Source: Haloferax sulfurifontis ATCC BAA-897 (GTDB lineage: Archaea; Halobacteriota; Halobacteria; Halobacteriales; Haloferacaceae). Taken from it: a DNA stretch of 64,000 nt. Location: the NCBI RefSeq assembly GCF_000337835.1, contig NZ_AOLM01000008.1, positions 62,001 through 126,000 on the forward strand. Direction: 5' to 3'. Below, piece by piece: positions 1-9,389 of the stretch. The notes beneath the pieces were generated by a model that was given only the letters and a program-made list of their open reading frames with translations, was not told where the DNA came from and made no database searches. A program made the position numbers and the translations under genes. The number at the start of each line of letters is the position of its first letter. Positions within the stretch are counted from its first letter, which is position 1.

Positions 1-920
1 ACCGCGCCGGAGAGGAGCGCGGCGACCGGGGCCGCGCCGGCCGGTTCGGCGACCGTCTTCGCCCGCTCGGCGAGGACCGTCACGGCGACCGCGAGGTCCG
101 CGTCGTCGACCGAGACCACGTCGTCGACGCGGTCGCGGACGACAGCGAACGTCCGCTCTAACAGCCGCGCGTCGGCGATGCCCTCGGCGACGGTATCGAC
201 CTCCGAGAGCATGCGAATCTCGTCGGCCTCCAGCGAGGGCTTTGCGTGGGCCGCGCCCTCGGGTTGGACGCCGACGACGCGCACGTCGGGGTCCCGCGCC
301 TTCATCGCGGTGGCGATGCCGGAGATGAGGCCGCCGCCGCCGATAGAGACGAGAACCGTGTCCACGTCGGGCGCGTCCGCCGCGATTTCCCGCCCGACGG
401 TTCCCTGTCCGGCGATGACGGCCGCGTCGTCGAAGGGGTGGACGAACTCCAGCCCCTCCTCGTCGGCGAGTCGCAGGGCGTGTTCGTACGACTCCTCGTA
501 GATGTCGCCCTCGACGACGACGTCCGCGCCGTAGCCGCGGGTGGCGTCGATTTTGACCGCCGGCGTGATTTCGGGGACGACGATGGTCGTGTCGATGCCG
601 AGCAGGTCGCCGGCGAGCGCGACGCCCTGCGCGTGGTTGCCGGCGCTGGAGGCGACGACGCCCCGCTCGCGCACCGACTCGGGGAGTCGCGCCATCGCGT
701 TGTACGCGCCGCGAATCTTGAACGACCCCGTCCGCTGGACGTTCTCCAGTTTGAGGTCGACCCGCTCGGCCCCGCAACGGTCGGCGATGGTCCGCGAGCT
801 ATCGAGCGGCGTCCGGTGGACCACGCCGTCGAGTCGCTCGTGGGCGTCCGCCACGTCGTCGGCGGTGACGACTTCCGACGCCGGGGGAGCCGACTCGCCG
901 GTGACGCGGCCGTCGCTCAT
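1..920 (-). CDS. ilvA: Threonine ammonia-lyase-like PLP enzyme (partial)
   Basis: This is a PLP fold-type II lyase. The family normally deaminates threonine or serine to a 2-oxo acid in the cytoplasm. The translation contains the lysine motif SFKIRGA, the substrate loop SAGNHAQG and the glycine-rich phosphate loop SIGGGGLISG. The 3' end runs off the window, so I cannot see whether an ACT regulatory domain follows. The start ATG overlaps the stop of the upstream M20 amidohydrolase (ATGA), so the two are almost certainly co-translated. This fold also includes EutB of hydroxyectoine degradation and serine racemases. With an ectoine-hydrolase-like gene nearby, EutB is a real alternative that the sequence alone does not exclude. 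Confidence 0.85.
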   Translation of the reverse strand, partial: MSDGRVTGESAPPASEVVTADDVADAHERLDGVVHRTPLDSSRTIADRCGAERVDLKLENVQRTGSFKIRGAYNAMARLPESVRERGVVASSAGNHAQGVALAGDLLGIDTTIVVPEITPAVKIDATRGYGADVVVEGDIYEESYEHALRLADEEGLEFVHPFDDAAVIAGQGTVGREIAADAPDVDTVLVSIGGGGLISGIATAMKARDPDVRVVGVQPEGAAHAKPSLEADEIRMLSEVDTVAEGIADARLLERTFAVVRDRVDDVVSVDDADLAVAVTVLAERAKTVAEPAGAAPVAALLSGA

Positions 921-2224
921 CGGTTCTCTCCCGCGAGTTCCGGTGCCGACTCGACGCCCGCGACCGAGAGAATCGACCGCGTGAGCACCTCGACGCCGGT
1001 TTCGAGACTGCGCTCGTCCACGTCGAACGTCGCGGTGTGGTGGCTCGTCGGGTGGTCGGTGCCGACGATGGAGTAGCACGCGAGGCCGCCGTCGCGCTGG
1101 ACGCGCTCCATGAGGAACGTCGCGTCCTCGCTCGCGCCGAAGTCGGCGGTCGGCACGACGCGGTCGACGCCGCGCACGCCCTCGGCGGCGTCGGCGACCG
1201 CCTCCACGAGCTCGGGGTCGCTGTCGGCCCGCGGGCTCTCGCTGACCACGTCGACCGTCGCCTCGCAGTCGTGCAGTTCGGCGGCCTTCTCGAACCGCCG
1301 GCGGAGTTCGGACTTGGCGTACTCCATGAGTTCGGTCGTCTCGCCGCGCGCCTCGGCGACGGCCTCGACCTCGTCGGCGATGACGTTGCTCGCGGTGCCG
1401 CCTTCGACCCGGCCGACGTTGACGCGAGTCATCCCGTCGGAGTGCCGCGGGATGCCGTAGACGCTCTCGATGGCGGTGCCGAGCGCGTGGATGGCGTTCG
1501 CGCCGGCCTCCGGCGCTTTCCCCGCGTGGGCCGTCGTGCCCTCGATTTCCGCGTCGATGTGGCACATGGCGAGCGGTTTCTCGATGCCGGCGACGACCTC
1601 GCCCGTCGGGTGGTCGAGGCCGACGTGGACCGCGAAGAAGTAGTCGATGCCGGCGGCGTACTCGCTTTTCGCCATGGGCGCGCCGCCGCCCGAAACCTCC
1701 TCCGCGGGCTGGAAGAACACGACGAGTCGGCCCGAGAAGTCGCTGTCCTTGACGGCTTCGAGCGTCGCCAGCCCCCACGTCATGTGGGTGTCGTGGCCGC
1801 AGGCGTGCATCGTCTCGCCCGTCTCCGAGCGGAAGCCCTCGGCCGCGGGGTCGTGGGCCGCGTCGTCCGACTCCTCGATGAACAGCCCGTCGATGTCGAC
1901 CCGGAGGCCGACCGTCGGCCCCTCGCCGCGGTCGAGGACCGCGACACAGCCGGTCGTCCCGCCGCGGAGCGGTTCGAGGAGGTCCGGGTCGGTCCCGCTG
2001 TCGAGCGCCCGCTCGTACCACTCGTCGAGTCGGTCGTCGCTCGGGACGGCCATCCGGTCTGCGGGGTCGTAGGCGTCCGCGCCGACGGCGAGTTCGTCCA
2101 CGCCGATGGCGCGCAGTTCCTCGACGAGCCGCGCGGTCGTCCGGAACTCGCACCAGCCGGGTTCGGGGTGGCGGTGGAGGTCTCTGCGAAGCTCCGCTAG
2201 TCGCGCTCGAACGGCGTCGGCCAT
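917..2224 (-). CDS. M20 family amidohydrolase / N-acyl amino acid deacetylase
   Basis: This 435-aa enzyme has the M20D landmarks: RHPEPG near the N-terminus, the metal-ligand motif MHACGHDTHM and the acid/base motif QPAEEVSGGG. The family hydrolyses N-acyl amino acids or aromatic amides with a dinuclear metal centre. I chose the ATG at 2224; an in-frame GTG fifteen bases upstream is possible. It overlaps the threonine-dehydratase-like gene by four bases and is divergent from the hydroxyacid dehydrogenase. In ectoine degradation an M20 enzyme (DoeB2 type) can remove the acetyl group from acetyl-diaminobutyrate. That would fit the ectoine-hydrolase-like gene about 6 kb away, but the substrate is inference. 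Confidence 0.85.
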   Translation of the reverse strand: MADAVRARLAELRRDLHRHPEPGWCEFRTTARLVEELRAIGVDELAVGADAYDPADRMAVPSDDRLDEWYERALDSGTDPDLLEPLRGGTTGCVAVLDRGEGPTVGLRVDIDGLFIEESDDAAHDPAAEGFRSETGETMHACGHDTHMTWGLATLEAVKDSDFSGRLVVFFQPAEEVSGGGAPMAKSEYAAGIDYFFAVHVGLDHPTGEVVAGIEKPLAMCHIDAEIEGTTAHAGKAPEAGANAIHALGTAIESVYGIPRHSDGMTRVNVGRVEGGTASNVIADEVEAVAEARGETTELMEYAKSELRRRFEKAAELHDCEATVDVVSESPRADSDPELVEAVADAAEGVRGVDRVVPTADFGASEDATFLMERVQRDGGLACYSIVGTDHPTSHHTATFDVDERSLETGVEVLTRSILSVAGVESAPELAGENR

Positions 2225-2353
2225 GCGTACACGTACCACTCGCCACCCACTTAAGCATAAACGGTATCCGTGGACACCGGCTACACAAAAAGACTAAGGG
2301 AACGTCACCCAATCGATGTAGCAACCGCGCCCGCGACGCGCGCGACTCACACC

Positions 2354-3322
2354 ATGACCGAGACAGACATCGTCGTCCTCCGCGAGGGGACCGAGGGCCT
2401 TTCGATGGAATCGTACGCCGACGCGCTCCGCGAGCGCCTCCCGGACCGGACCGTGACGCTCGCCCGGACGCCGAAACAGGAACGCGAACTCGTCGCCGAC
2501 GCCCGCGTGGTCACGGGCATCACGATAGACGAGGACCTGCTGGACCGCGCCGACCGCCTCGAACTGTTCGCCTGCACGTTCGCCGGGACCGACCACGTCC
2601 CGATGGACGCGCTCGCGGAACACGGCGTCGCCGTCACCAACGCCGGCGGCATCCACGCGCCCGGAATCGCCGAGCAGGCCATCGGCAACATGCTCGTGTT
2701 CGCCCGCCGCCTCCACGAGGGCTGGCGGCGCAAAGAGCGCGCCGAGTGGCGACACTTCCAGTCCGGCGAGTTCACCGACAGCACGGTGACGATTATCGGC
2801 CTCGGCTCCATCGGGCAGGCCGTCGCCCAGCGGTTGCAGGGCTTCGAAGTCGAGACTATCGGCATCCGCTACACCCCGTCGAAGGGCGGCCCGACCGACG
2901 AGGTCGCCGGCTTCGAACCCGACGCGATTCACGACGCGCTCTCCCGGAGCGAGTACGTCGTGGTCGCGTGTCCGCTGAACGACCTGACCCGCGGGCTCAT
3001 CGGCGAGGCGGAGTTCGCCACGATGCCGACCGACGCGGTGGTCGTCAACGCCGCCCGCGGCGGCATCGTCGACACCGACGCGCTCGTGTCTGCCCTCCGG
3101 TCGAACAAGATTCGCGGGGCCGCCCTCGACGTGACCGACCCCGAGCCGCTCCCCGCCGACCACCCGCTGTGGGGGCTGGAAAACTGCCTCATCACGCCCC
3201 ACACGGGCGGCCACACGCCCAAACACTGGGACCGCCTCGCCGACATCGTCGCCGGGAACCTCGGGCGGCTCGACGAGGGCGAGGAGTTGGAGAACCAAGT
3301 GCTGGCCGCCGAGTCGAACTGA
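2354..3322 (+). CDS. D-2-hydroxyacid dehydrogenase
   Basis: This 322-aa NAD(P)-dependent dehydrogenase of the D-2-hydroxyacid family interconverts 2-oxo acids and D-2-hydroxy acids. Visible features are the Rossmann motif GLGSIGQAVA, the catalytic arginine in NAARGGIVDTDAL, the glutamate in DVTDPEPLP and the catalytic histidine in ITPHTGGH. I chose the ATG at 2354 because the reading frame upstream of it has no family-like sequence. The stop is six bases before the GlcD-GlpC fusion, so the two form an operon. Together they could link a 2-oxo acid to a D-hydroxy acid and then to the respiratory chain. The exact substrate (glycerate, lactate, ketopantoate or other) cannot be read from sequence. 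Confidence 0.9.
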   Translation: MTETDIVVLREGTEGLSMESYADALRERLPDRTVTLARTPKQERELVADARVVTGITIDEDLLDRADRLELFACTFAGTDHVPMDALAEHGVAVTNAGGIHAPGIAEQAIGNMLVFARRLHEGWRRKERAEWRHFQSGEFTDSTVTIIGLGSIGQAVAQRLQGFEVETIGIRYTPSKGGPTDEVAGFEPDAIHDALSRSEYVVVACPLNDLTRGLIGEAEFATMPTDAVVVNAARGGIVDTDALVSALRSNKIRGAALDVTDPEPLPADHPLWGLENCLITPHTGGHTPKHWDRLADIVAGNLGRLDEGEELENQVLAAESN

Positions 3323-3328
3323 CTCCCG

Positions 3329-6300
3329 ATGGCGACGCAGGAACGACCCGACGACCCTCGCGGCGACCGGCAGGCCGACCCGCCCGCTGACTCGCGGGGC
3401 GACCCCAGTAACGACCCGCGCGCCGACTACGACTACGTCGGCGGCGACACCGACCGCGAGGCGCTCGTCTCCGACCTCGAACGCCTCGTCGACGGCGACG
3501 TGCGGTTCGACGAGTACACCCGACAGCTGTACGCGACCGACGCCTCGGCGTACGAAGTGCTCCCCGTCGGCGTCGTCATGCCGACCTCGAACGCCGACGT
3601 GGCGGCCGTCGTGGAGTACTGCGCCGACCGCGAGATTCCCGTCCTCCCCCGCGGCGGCGGCACGAGCCTCGCCGGACAGGCCGTCAACGAGGCGGTCGTC
3701 CTCGACCTCTCGCGGCACATGGACGGAGTCGAGTCGGTTGACCCCGAGGCGGCGACGGCGACCGCGCAGGCCGGGGTCACGCTCGCGGACCTCAATAACT
3801 CCGCGGCCGACCATGGTCTCACGTTCGGCCCGGACCCCGCCGCGGGCGACCGGAGCGTCCTCGGAGGCGCTATCGGTAACAACTCCACCGGCGCGCACTC
3901 CCTGAAGTACGGCAAGACCGACTACTACGTCGAGGAGTGCGAGGTCGTCCTCGCCGACGGGAGCGTCCACCGCTTCGGCGAGGTGCGCGTGGACGACCTC
4001 CGGGAGAAGGCCGACCCCGAGAGCGACGCGTGGGGGGCCGACGGCCCGGCGAGTCCGCTTCTCCCCCGAATCTACGCCGAGGTCGTCCGCGTGCTCGACG
4101 AGGAGCGCGAGGAGATAGACGCCCGCTACCCGGACCTCAAGCGAAACGTCTCCGGCTACAACCTCGACGCGCTGGTCGATGAGGCCCGCGGGGAGCGCCC
4201 GCTGGCCGACGGGACCGGAACCGACCCGGACTGCGAGTCGGGGACCGTGAACCTCGCGCGTCTGCTCGCCGGGAGCGAGGGGACCCTCGCCGTCGTGACC
4301 GAAGCGACCGTCTCGCTCGAACCGCTCCCGGAGACGAAGGCCGTCGCGCTCCTCACCTACGAGGACGTGTTCGACGCCGCCGCCGACGTGGCCCCCATCC
4401 TCGACCACGACCCGGCGGCGGTCGAACTCATCGACGACGTGCTCATCGACCTCGCGCTCGACACCGCGGAGTTCCACGACGTGGCCGCGTCGCTCCCCGA
4501 CGGGACCCGCGCGGCCCTGCTGGTCGAGTTCTACGCTGACTCCGACGCCGAGGGCCGGCGGAAAGTCGCCGACTTGCTGACGGCCCGCGCGCCCTCGGTG
4601 ACGCCGGAGGCGGCCCCATCCGACGGCGTCGAAGTCGCCGACAACGCCCGCGCGTTCGACGCGCTGGAAGCCCACGACGAGGCGGCCCGCGCGGGGCTCT
4701 GGGAGATGCGCAAGGCCGCCGCGCCCATCTTGCTCTCCCGGACGACCGACGAGAAACACATCTCCTTCATCGAGGACTGCGCCGTGCCGGCCGACGAACT
4801 GCCGGGCTACGTCGAGCGGTTCCGCGAGGTCATCGACGACCACGACGCCAACACGAGTTTCTACGCCCACGCGGGCCCGGGCGTGTTGCACGTCCGCCCG
4901 CTCGTCAACACGAAGACGCTCGACGGCCTCGACTCGTTCGAGACCATCGCCGACGAGGTGACCGACTTCGTCGTCGAGGCCGGCGGGTCGGTGTCGGGCG
5001 AACACGGCGACGGCCGCGCGCGGACCCAGTGGAACCGCAAACTGTACGGCGACCGCCTCTGGAACGCCTTCCGCGACCTCAAGACCGCGTTCGACCCCGA
5101 CTGGCTCCTGAATCCGGGGCAGGTCTGCGGCGACGTGTCGATGACCGAGAACCTCCGGTTCGACCCCGACTACGAGTTCGACGCCGGCTTCGACCCGGCA
5201 CTCGACTGGGACACCGAAAACGGCTTTCAGGGGATGGCGGAGCTCTGCCACGGCTGTGGCGGCTGTCGGGGCGACCAATCGACCACCGGCGGCGTGATGT
5301 GTCCGACCTACCGCGCCACGCAAGAGGAAGGACTATCGACCCGCGGCCGGGCGAACATGCTCCGGCAGGCGATGAGCGGCGACCTCGACGCCGACGCGAC
5401 GGACACCGAGTTCATGCGCGAGGTGCTGGACCTCTGTGTCGGCTGTAAGGGCTGTGCCCGCGACTGCCCGAGCGAGGTCGACATGGCGAAGCTCAAAGCC
5501 GAGGTCGAACACGCCCACCACGAGTCTCACGGTGCGGGCCTCCGAGACCGCCTGTTCGCCGAGGTGGACCGGCTGAACGCGCTGGGCTCGCGGCTCGCCC
5601 CGCTTTCGAACTGGGCGGCGAAGGTGCCGGGCGCGCGGACGGTCATGGAGAAGACCGTCGGCATCGCCAGAGAGCGGTCGCTCCCGACGTTCCACCGCGA
5701 ATCGCTGGAAGACTGGTTCGAGGCGCGGGGCGGCGCTCGCGTCCCCGAGGCCGAGGCGACCGACAGGGTACTTCTGTTCCCGGACAGCTACACCAACTAC
5801 AACCACCCCGACGCGGGGAAGGCCGCGGTTCGCGTGCTCGAAGCCGCCGGCGTCCACGTCTCGATTCCGGACGACGTGACCGCGACCGGCCGCCCGGCCC
5901 ACTCGAAGGGCTTTCTCGACCGGTCGCGGGCGCGCGCCGAGACGAACGTCGACGCGCTCGCGCCCCGCGTCGAAGCCGGCTGGAGCGTCGTGCTCGTCGA
6001 GCCCTCGGACGCGGTGATGTTCCAGTCGGACTACCTCGACCTGCTTTCGAGCGACGCGGCCGAGACCGTCGCCGCCGAGACCTACGGCATCATGGAGTAC
6101 CTCGACGCGAAGCGCCTCGTGGAAAACATCGACGCCTCAGCGTCGGCCGAGACGCTGACGTACCACGGCCACTGTCACCAGAAGGCGACGCGCAAGGACC
6201 ACCACGCGGTGGGCGTCCTCCGCCGCGCCGGCTACGACGTGGACCCGCTCGACTCCGGCTGTTGCGGCATGGCCGGGAGCTTCGGTTACGAGGCCGAACA

Positions 6301-6475
6301 CCACTCGCTGTCGAAGGCCATCGGCGACATCCTCTCGGACCAAATCGGCGAGAGCCGCGGCGACACGGTCGTCGCGCCCGGCGCGTCCTGTCGGACGCAA
6401 CTGGAGGACATGGACGGCGCGGACGACGACCCGCCGCACCCGATAGAGAAGGTCGCCGACGCGGTCGCTGACTGA
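3329..6475 (+). CDS. GlcD-GlpC fusion: FAD-linked D-hydroxyacid dehydrogenase with Fe-S domain
   Basis: This 1048-aa protein fuses two units that are separate in many organisms. After a charged N-terminal tail, residues about 70-590 form the PCMH FAD-binding and FAD-oxidase C-terminal domains (LPRGGGTSLAGQ, FYAHAGPGVLHVRPL, SGEHGDGRAR). Residues about 630-1045 hold two [4Fe-4S] motifs (CHGCGGC and CVGCKGCARDCP) and paired cysteine-rich CCG motifs (GHCHQKAT, SGCCGMAGSFGYE) as in GlpC/HdrB. The likely role is oxidation of a D-2-hydroxy acid such as D-lactate or glycolate with electrons passed to the quinone pool. No transmembrane segment is evident, so it is probably peripheral. It is the second gene of an operon with a D-2-hydroxyacid dehydrogenase. 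Confidence 0.9.
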   Translation: MATQERPDDPRGDRQADPPADSRGDPSNDPRADYDYVGGDTDREALVSDLERLVDGDVRFDEYTRQLYATDASAYEVLPVGVVMPTSNADVAAVVEYCADREIPVLPRGGGTSLAGQAVNEAVVLDLSRHMDGVESVDPEAATATAQAGVTLADLNNSAADHGLTFGPDPAAGDRSVLGGAIGNNSTGAHSLKYGKTDYYVEECEVVLADGSVHRFGEVRVDDLREKADPESDAWGADGPASPLLPRIYAEVVRVLDEEREEIDARYPDLKRNVSGYNLDALVDEARGERPLADGTGTDPDCESGTVNLARLLAGSEGTLAVVTEATVSLEPLPETKAVALLTYEDVFDAAADVAPILDHDPAAVELIDDVLIDLALDTAEFHDVAASLPDGTRAALLVEFYADSDAEGRRKVADLLTARAPSVTPEAAPSDGVEVADNARAFDALEAHDEAARAGLWEMRKAAAPILLSRTTDEKHISFIEDCAVPADELPGYVERFREVIDDHDANTSFYAHAGPGVLHVRPLVNTKTLDGLDSFETIADEVTDFVVEAGGSVSGEHGDGRARTQWNRKLYGDRLWNAFRDLKTAFDPDWLLNPGQVCGDVSMTENLRFDPDYEFDAGFDPALDWDTENGFQGMAELCHGCGGCRGDQSTTGGVMCPTYRATQEEGLSTRGRANMLRQAMSGDLDADATDTEFMREVLDLCVGCKGCARDCPSEVDMAKLKAEVEHAHHESHGAGLRDRLFAEVDRLNALGSRLAPLSNWAAKVPGARTVMEKTVGIARERSLPTFHRESLEDWFEARGGARVPEAEATDRVLLFPDSYTNYNHPDAGKAAVRVLEAAGVHVSIPDDVTATGRPAHSKGFLDRSRARAETNVDALAPRVEAGWSVVLVEPSDAVMFQSDYLDLLSSDAAETVAAETYGIMEYLDAKRLVENIDASASAETLTYHGHCHQKATRKDHHAVGVLRRAGYDVDPLDSGCCGMAGSFGYEAEHHSLSKAIGDILSDQIGESRGDTVVAPGASCRTQLEDMDGADDDPPHPIEKVADAVAD

Positions 6476-6532
6476 GAAGCGCGCCGAAAAAGAACCGCGA
6501 GTCGCTTCAGGTTTCGCTCGCCGCGCGGGCGC

Positions 6533-7837
6533 TCAGGGCCAGAGGCCCCGCGTCTCCTTCGCGCCGCCGATGCGGGAGAGCGCGACGACGTACGCCGCGT
6601 CGCGCCACGTCAGGTCGCGCTCTTCGACGTGTTCGCGGACCGCGTTCCACGCCTTGAGCATCTCGGCTTCGAGTTCCTCGTGGACGCGTTCGAGCGACCA
6701 CTGACGGCGGTTGATGTCCTGGAGCCACTCGAAGTACGAGACCGTCACGCCGCCGGCGTTGGCGAGGATGTCGGGGAGGACCGGAATCCCGCGCTCTTCG
6801 AGGACGGCGTCGGCCGCGAACGTCGTCGGCCCGTTCGCGCCCTCGACGACCATGTCCGCCGAGATGGCGTCGACGTTCTCGGTCGTGATGACGTTCCCGA
6901 TGGCCGCCGGGATGAGCACGTCCACGTCGAGTTCGAGCAGGTCCTCGTTCGTGAGCGACTCGGGGGCGTCGTAGCCCGACACCATGCCGGGGCGCTCGTC
7001 GTGGCCCTCGACGTCCTGCGTGTCGAGGCCGTCGGGGTCGTAGATGGCCCCGTCCACGTCGGAGACGGCGACCACCTTCGCGCCCCACTCGTCGAGGAGG
7101 CGGGCGGCGTTCGCGCCGACGGACCCGAACCCTTGGACCGCGACGGTGGTGTCTTCGATGTCCCAGTCGTAGAAGTCGATGGCTTCGCGGGTGACGATGG
7201 CGACGGAGCGACCGGGGGCCTCCTCGCGGCCGTACGACCCGCCGATGACCGGCGGCTTACCCGTCACGACGCCGGGCGTCGTCTCGCCCTGTTGCATCGA
7301 GTAGGCGTCCATGAACCACGCCATCTCCTGCGGGCCGGTGCCCATGTCGGGCGCGGGAACGTCCTTCTTCGGCCCGACGACGTTGCGAATCTCCTCGGCG
7401 AACCGTCGCGTGAGTCGCTCGCGCTCCTCGTCAGAGAGCGTCTTGGGGTCGACCGCGACGCCACCCTTGCCGCCGCCGAAGGGAAGGTCCATCACGGCGC
7501 ACTTCCAGGTCATCCACATCGAGAGCCCGATGCACTCGTCGGCGGTCACTTCCGGGTGGTAGCGGAGGCCGCCCTTGTACGGCCCGCGCACGTCGTCGTG
7601 CTGAGCGCGGAAGCCGGTGAACACGTCGAGCGAGCCGTCGTCGCGGCGGAGCGGGACCGACACCTGCTGGACCCGCGTCGGGTGCTTCAGGCGCGCGACG
7701 ACGCCGTCGTCGACGTCGGCGTGGCTCGCCGCGCGTTCGAGCTGTCTGCGCGCCGTCGCCAGCGCCGATTCGGGTTCTGACTCCGAGCCGCCGTCGGCGA
7801 CCGCTTCGCCGTTTCGATTTTTGCCATCTTCGTTCAT
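6533..7837 (-). CDS. gdhA: Glutamate dehydrogenase (Glu/Leu/Phe/Val family)
   Basis: This 434-aa hexameric-type glutamate dehydrogenase interconverts glutamate and 2-oxoglutarate plus ammonia. Family motifs include the substrate lysine region [21 protein letters not shown], the nucleotide motif [10 protein letters not shown] and the C-terminal [18 protein letters not shown] start it at the ATG 7837 because the frame further upstream reads through the antisense-like region of the next gene. It ends 57 bases from the convergent GlcD-GlpC gene. It lies 29 bases downstream of the M24 gene on the same strand, so co-transcription is likely. In that setting a catabolic glutamate-deaminating role is plausible. 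Cofactor preference (NAD or NADP) was not resolved. Confidence 0.95.
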   Translation of the reverse strand: MNEDGKNRNGEAVADGGSESEPESALATARRQLERAASHADVDDGVVARLKHPTRVQQVSVPLRRDDGSLDVFTGFRAQHDDVRGPYKGGLRYHPEVTADECIGLSMWMTWKCAVMDLPFGGGKGGVAVDPKTLSDEERERLTRRFAEEIRNVVGPKKDVPAPDMGTGPQEMAWFMDAYSMQQGETTPGVVTGKPPVIGGSYGREEAPGRSVAIVTREAIDFYDWDIEDTTVAVQGFGSVGANAARLLDEWGAKVVAVSDVDGAIYDPDGLDTQDVEGHDERPGMVSGYDAPESLTNEDLLELDVDVLIPAAIGNVITTENVDAISADMVVEGANGPTTFAADAVLEERGIPVLPDILANAGGVTVSYFEWLQDINRRQWSLERVHEELEAEMLKAWNAVREHVEERDLTWRDAAYVVALSRIGGAKETRGLWP

Positions 7838-7866
7838 TCTATTAGGGCTGTGACCCGGAGTCATAA

Positions 7867-9045
7867 TTAGGTTGTGAATAGTCGCCGGGGGAAGTCGGCC
7901 AGCGGCTCCGCCCCGTCGGCCGTGACGACGAACGTCTCGCTGAGTTCGACGCCGAAGTCGTCGAACCAGAGGCCGGGGATGGTGTGGAACGTCATGTTCT
8001 CTTCGAGGACGGTCTCGTCGCCGGGGCGGAGGCTCGCCGTGTGTTCGCCCCAGTCCGGCGGGTAGCCGAGCCCCATCGAGTAGCCGATGCGGTCTTTCTT
8101 CTCGATGCCGTACTCGGCGATGGTGTCGCGCCACGCCTTCTCGACGGCCTCGCAGGTGACGCCGGGTTCGACCGCGTCGAGGGCGGCTTCCATCCCCTCG
8201 ACGACGATGTCGGCCCGCCGGGACAGCTCCTCCGGGGGGTCGCCGACGAACGTCGTCCGGGCGAGCGGCGAGTGGTAGCGGTGCCGACAGCCGGAGAGTT
8301 CGATGATGACCGGGTCGCCGTCCTCGAACTCGCGGTCGGTCCACGTGAGGTGCGGCGTGCCGGTGTGGTCGCCCGAGGGCATCAGCGGGACGATAGACGG
8401 GTAGTCGCCGCCGTAGTCGTCGGTGCCCTCGATGAGCGCCGAGTAGATGGCCTCGGCGGCCTCGTACTCGGGGACGCCCTCCTCGATGACGTCGAGGCCG
8501 GCCTGCATCGCGTTCTCGGAGATGCGGGCCGCCTCGCGCATGTAGTCGAGTTCGGTGTCGGACTTCTTGATGCGCACGCGGTTCACGAGGAGCGTCGTGT
8601 CCTCGAAAATCGCCTCGGGGAGGTTCTTCTGCAGGCGCGTGTAGGACTTCGCGGTGAAGTAGTAGGCGTCCATCTCGAGGCCGACGCGCGCGTCGTCGAC
8701 GCCGAGGTCCTCCAGCACGGCCGCGACGAAGTCCATCGGGTGGAGGTCGTGGGGCGACTGCACGTGGTCGTCGCTGTACGGTCGGATGCTCTCCTCGCTC
8801 AACGTGGTCGTCGCGCGAGCGCCGTTGGCGTCCATGTCGCGACCGACCCACACGGGTTCGTCGCGGTCCCGCGTGACCACGACCCCCTGATGGACGTAAA
8901 AGGACCAGCCGTCGTAGCCGGTGAGGTAGTTCATGTTCGCGGGGTCGCTCACGAAGAGCGCGTCCAGCCCGCGTTCGGCCATCCGCTCTTTGGTCCGGGC
9001 GATGCGTCTGTCGTACTCGGCGCTGTCGAATACGGCTCTTGGCAT
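7867..9045 (-). CDS. doeA: M24 family hydrolase, ectoine hydrolase (DoeA/EutD)-like
   Basis: This 392-aa pita-bread (creatinase/prolidase-type) protein reads, from memory of the family, much closer to DoeA/EutD than to generic Xaa-Pro dipeptidases. Matching stretches are [50 protein letters not shown] and [18 protein letters not shown]. DoeA opens the ectoine ring to give acetyl-diaminobutyrate. Its length is close to that of bacterial DoeA. I prefer the ATG at 9045; an upstream in-frame ATG at 9105 would add 20 unlike residues, and a T-rich promoter-like stretch lies at about 9078-9090. It sits directly upstream of glutamate dehydrogenase. The substrate call is inference until aligned. Confidence 0.72.
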   Translation of the reverse strand: MPRAVFDSAEYDRRIARTKERMAERGLDALFVSDPANMNYLTGYDGWSFYVHQGVVVTRDRDEPVWVGRDMDANGARATTTLSEESIRPYSDDHVQSPHDLHPMDFVAAVLEDLGVDDARVGLEMDAYYFTAKSYTRLQKNLPEAIFEDTTLLVNRVRIKKSDTELDYMREAARISENAMQAGLDVIEEGVPEYEAAEAIYSALIEGTDDYGGDYPSIVPLMPSGDHTGTPHLTWTDREFEDGDPVIIELSGCRHRYHSPLARTTFVGDPPEELSRRADIVVEGMEAALDAVEPGVTCEAVEKAWRDTIAEYGIEKKDRIGYSMGLGYPPDWGEHTASLRPGDETVLEENMTFHTIPGLWFDDFGVELSETFVVTADGAEPLADFPRRLFTT

Positions 9046-9389
9046 GGGAACCTCTATCGAACCATCGGATAGGGCCCGTAAAAATTTTTTGTGGACAATG
9101 GTCACGGATTCTGTGTACGCCGACGGCGCGGGAGACGAGAATAATGTATAGATAAAACAAGATTGGTGGTCGGCTCAAATGACCGCAGACACCATTTTCA
9201 CATATATACTAATTAGGACGCGCTAGAGTATTCAATTTCTTAGATAATCTAGATTATTCAAAATTTCCAGAATATTCAAACGTCAGTAGGGTACCAGACA
9301 AGCAATATTGATTTGCTTCCGACTCACCGAGAACAGTACGCGTCTGCTGGGAGCCCAATCGTTATTCCTCGCAGTCTCGGAGGCGGGGT
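9046..9389. promoter_or_regulatory. AT-rich divergent intergenic region with a 14-bp perfect palindrome
   Basis: These 344 bases separate the divergent M24 and LLM-oxidoreductase genes and hold no convincing gene. Base composition drops sharply to AT from about 9180 to 9320. A perfect palindrome ATAATCTAGATTAT sits at 9244-9257, and TATTCAA-like words recur around it (about 9228, 9256 and 9273). A T-run at about 9080-9090 could be part of the promoter for the M24 gene. The palindrome is about 130 bases upstream of the LLM gene and 200 from the M24 start, so it may bind a regulator, but none is assigned. Confidence 0.5.

Noticed and set aside
2294..5323. Long minus-strand open frame (over 1000 codons) opposite the GlcD-GlpC fusion
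   Set aside because: It is antisense to a well-supported gene, is Arg/Gly/Val-rich without motifs and arises from the high-GC codon bias.
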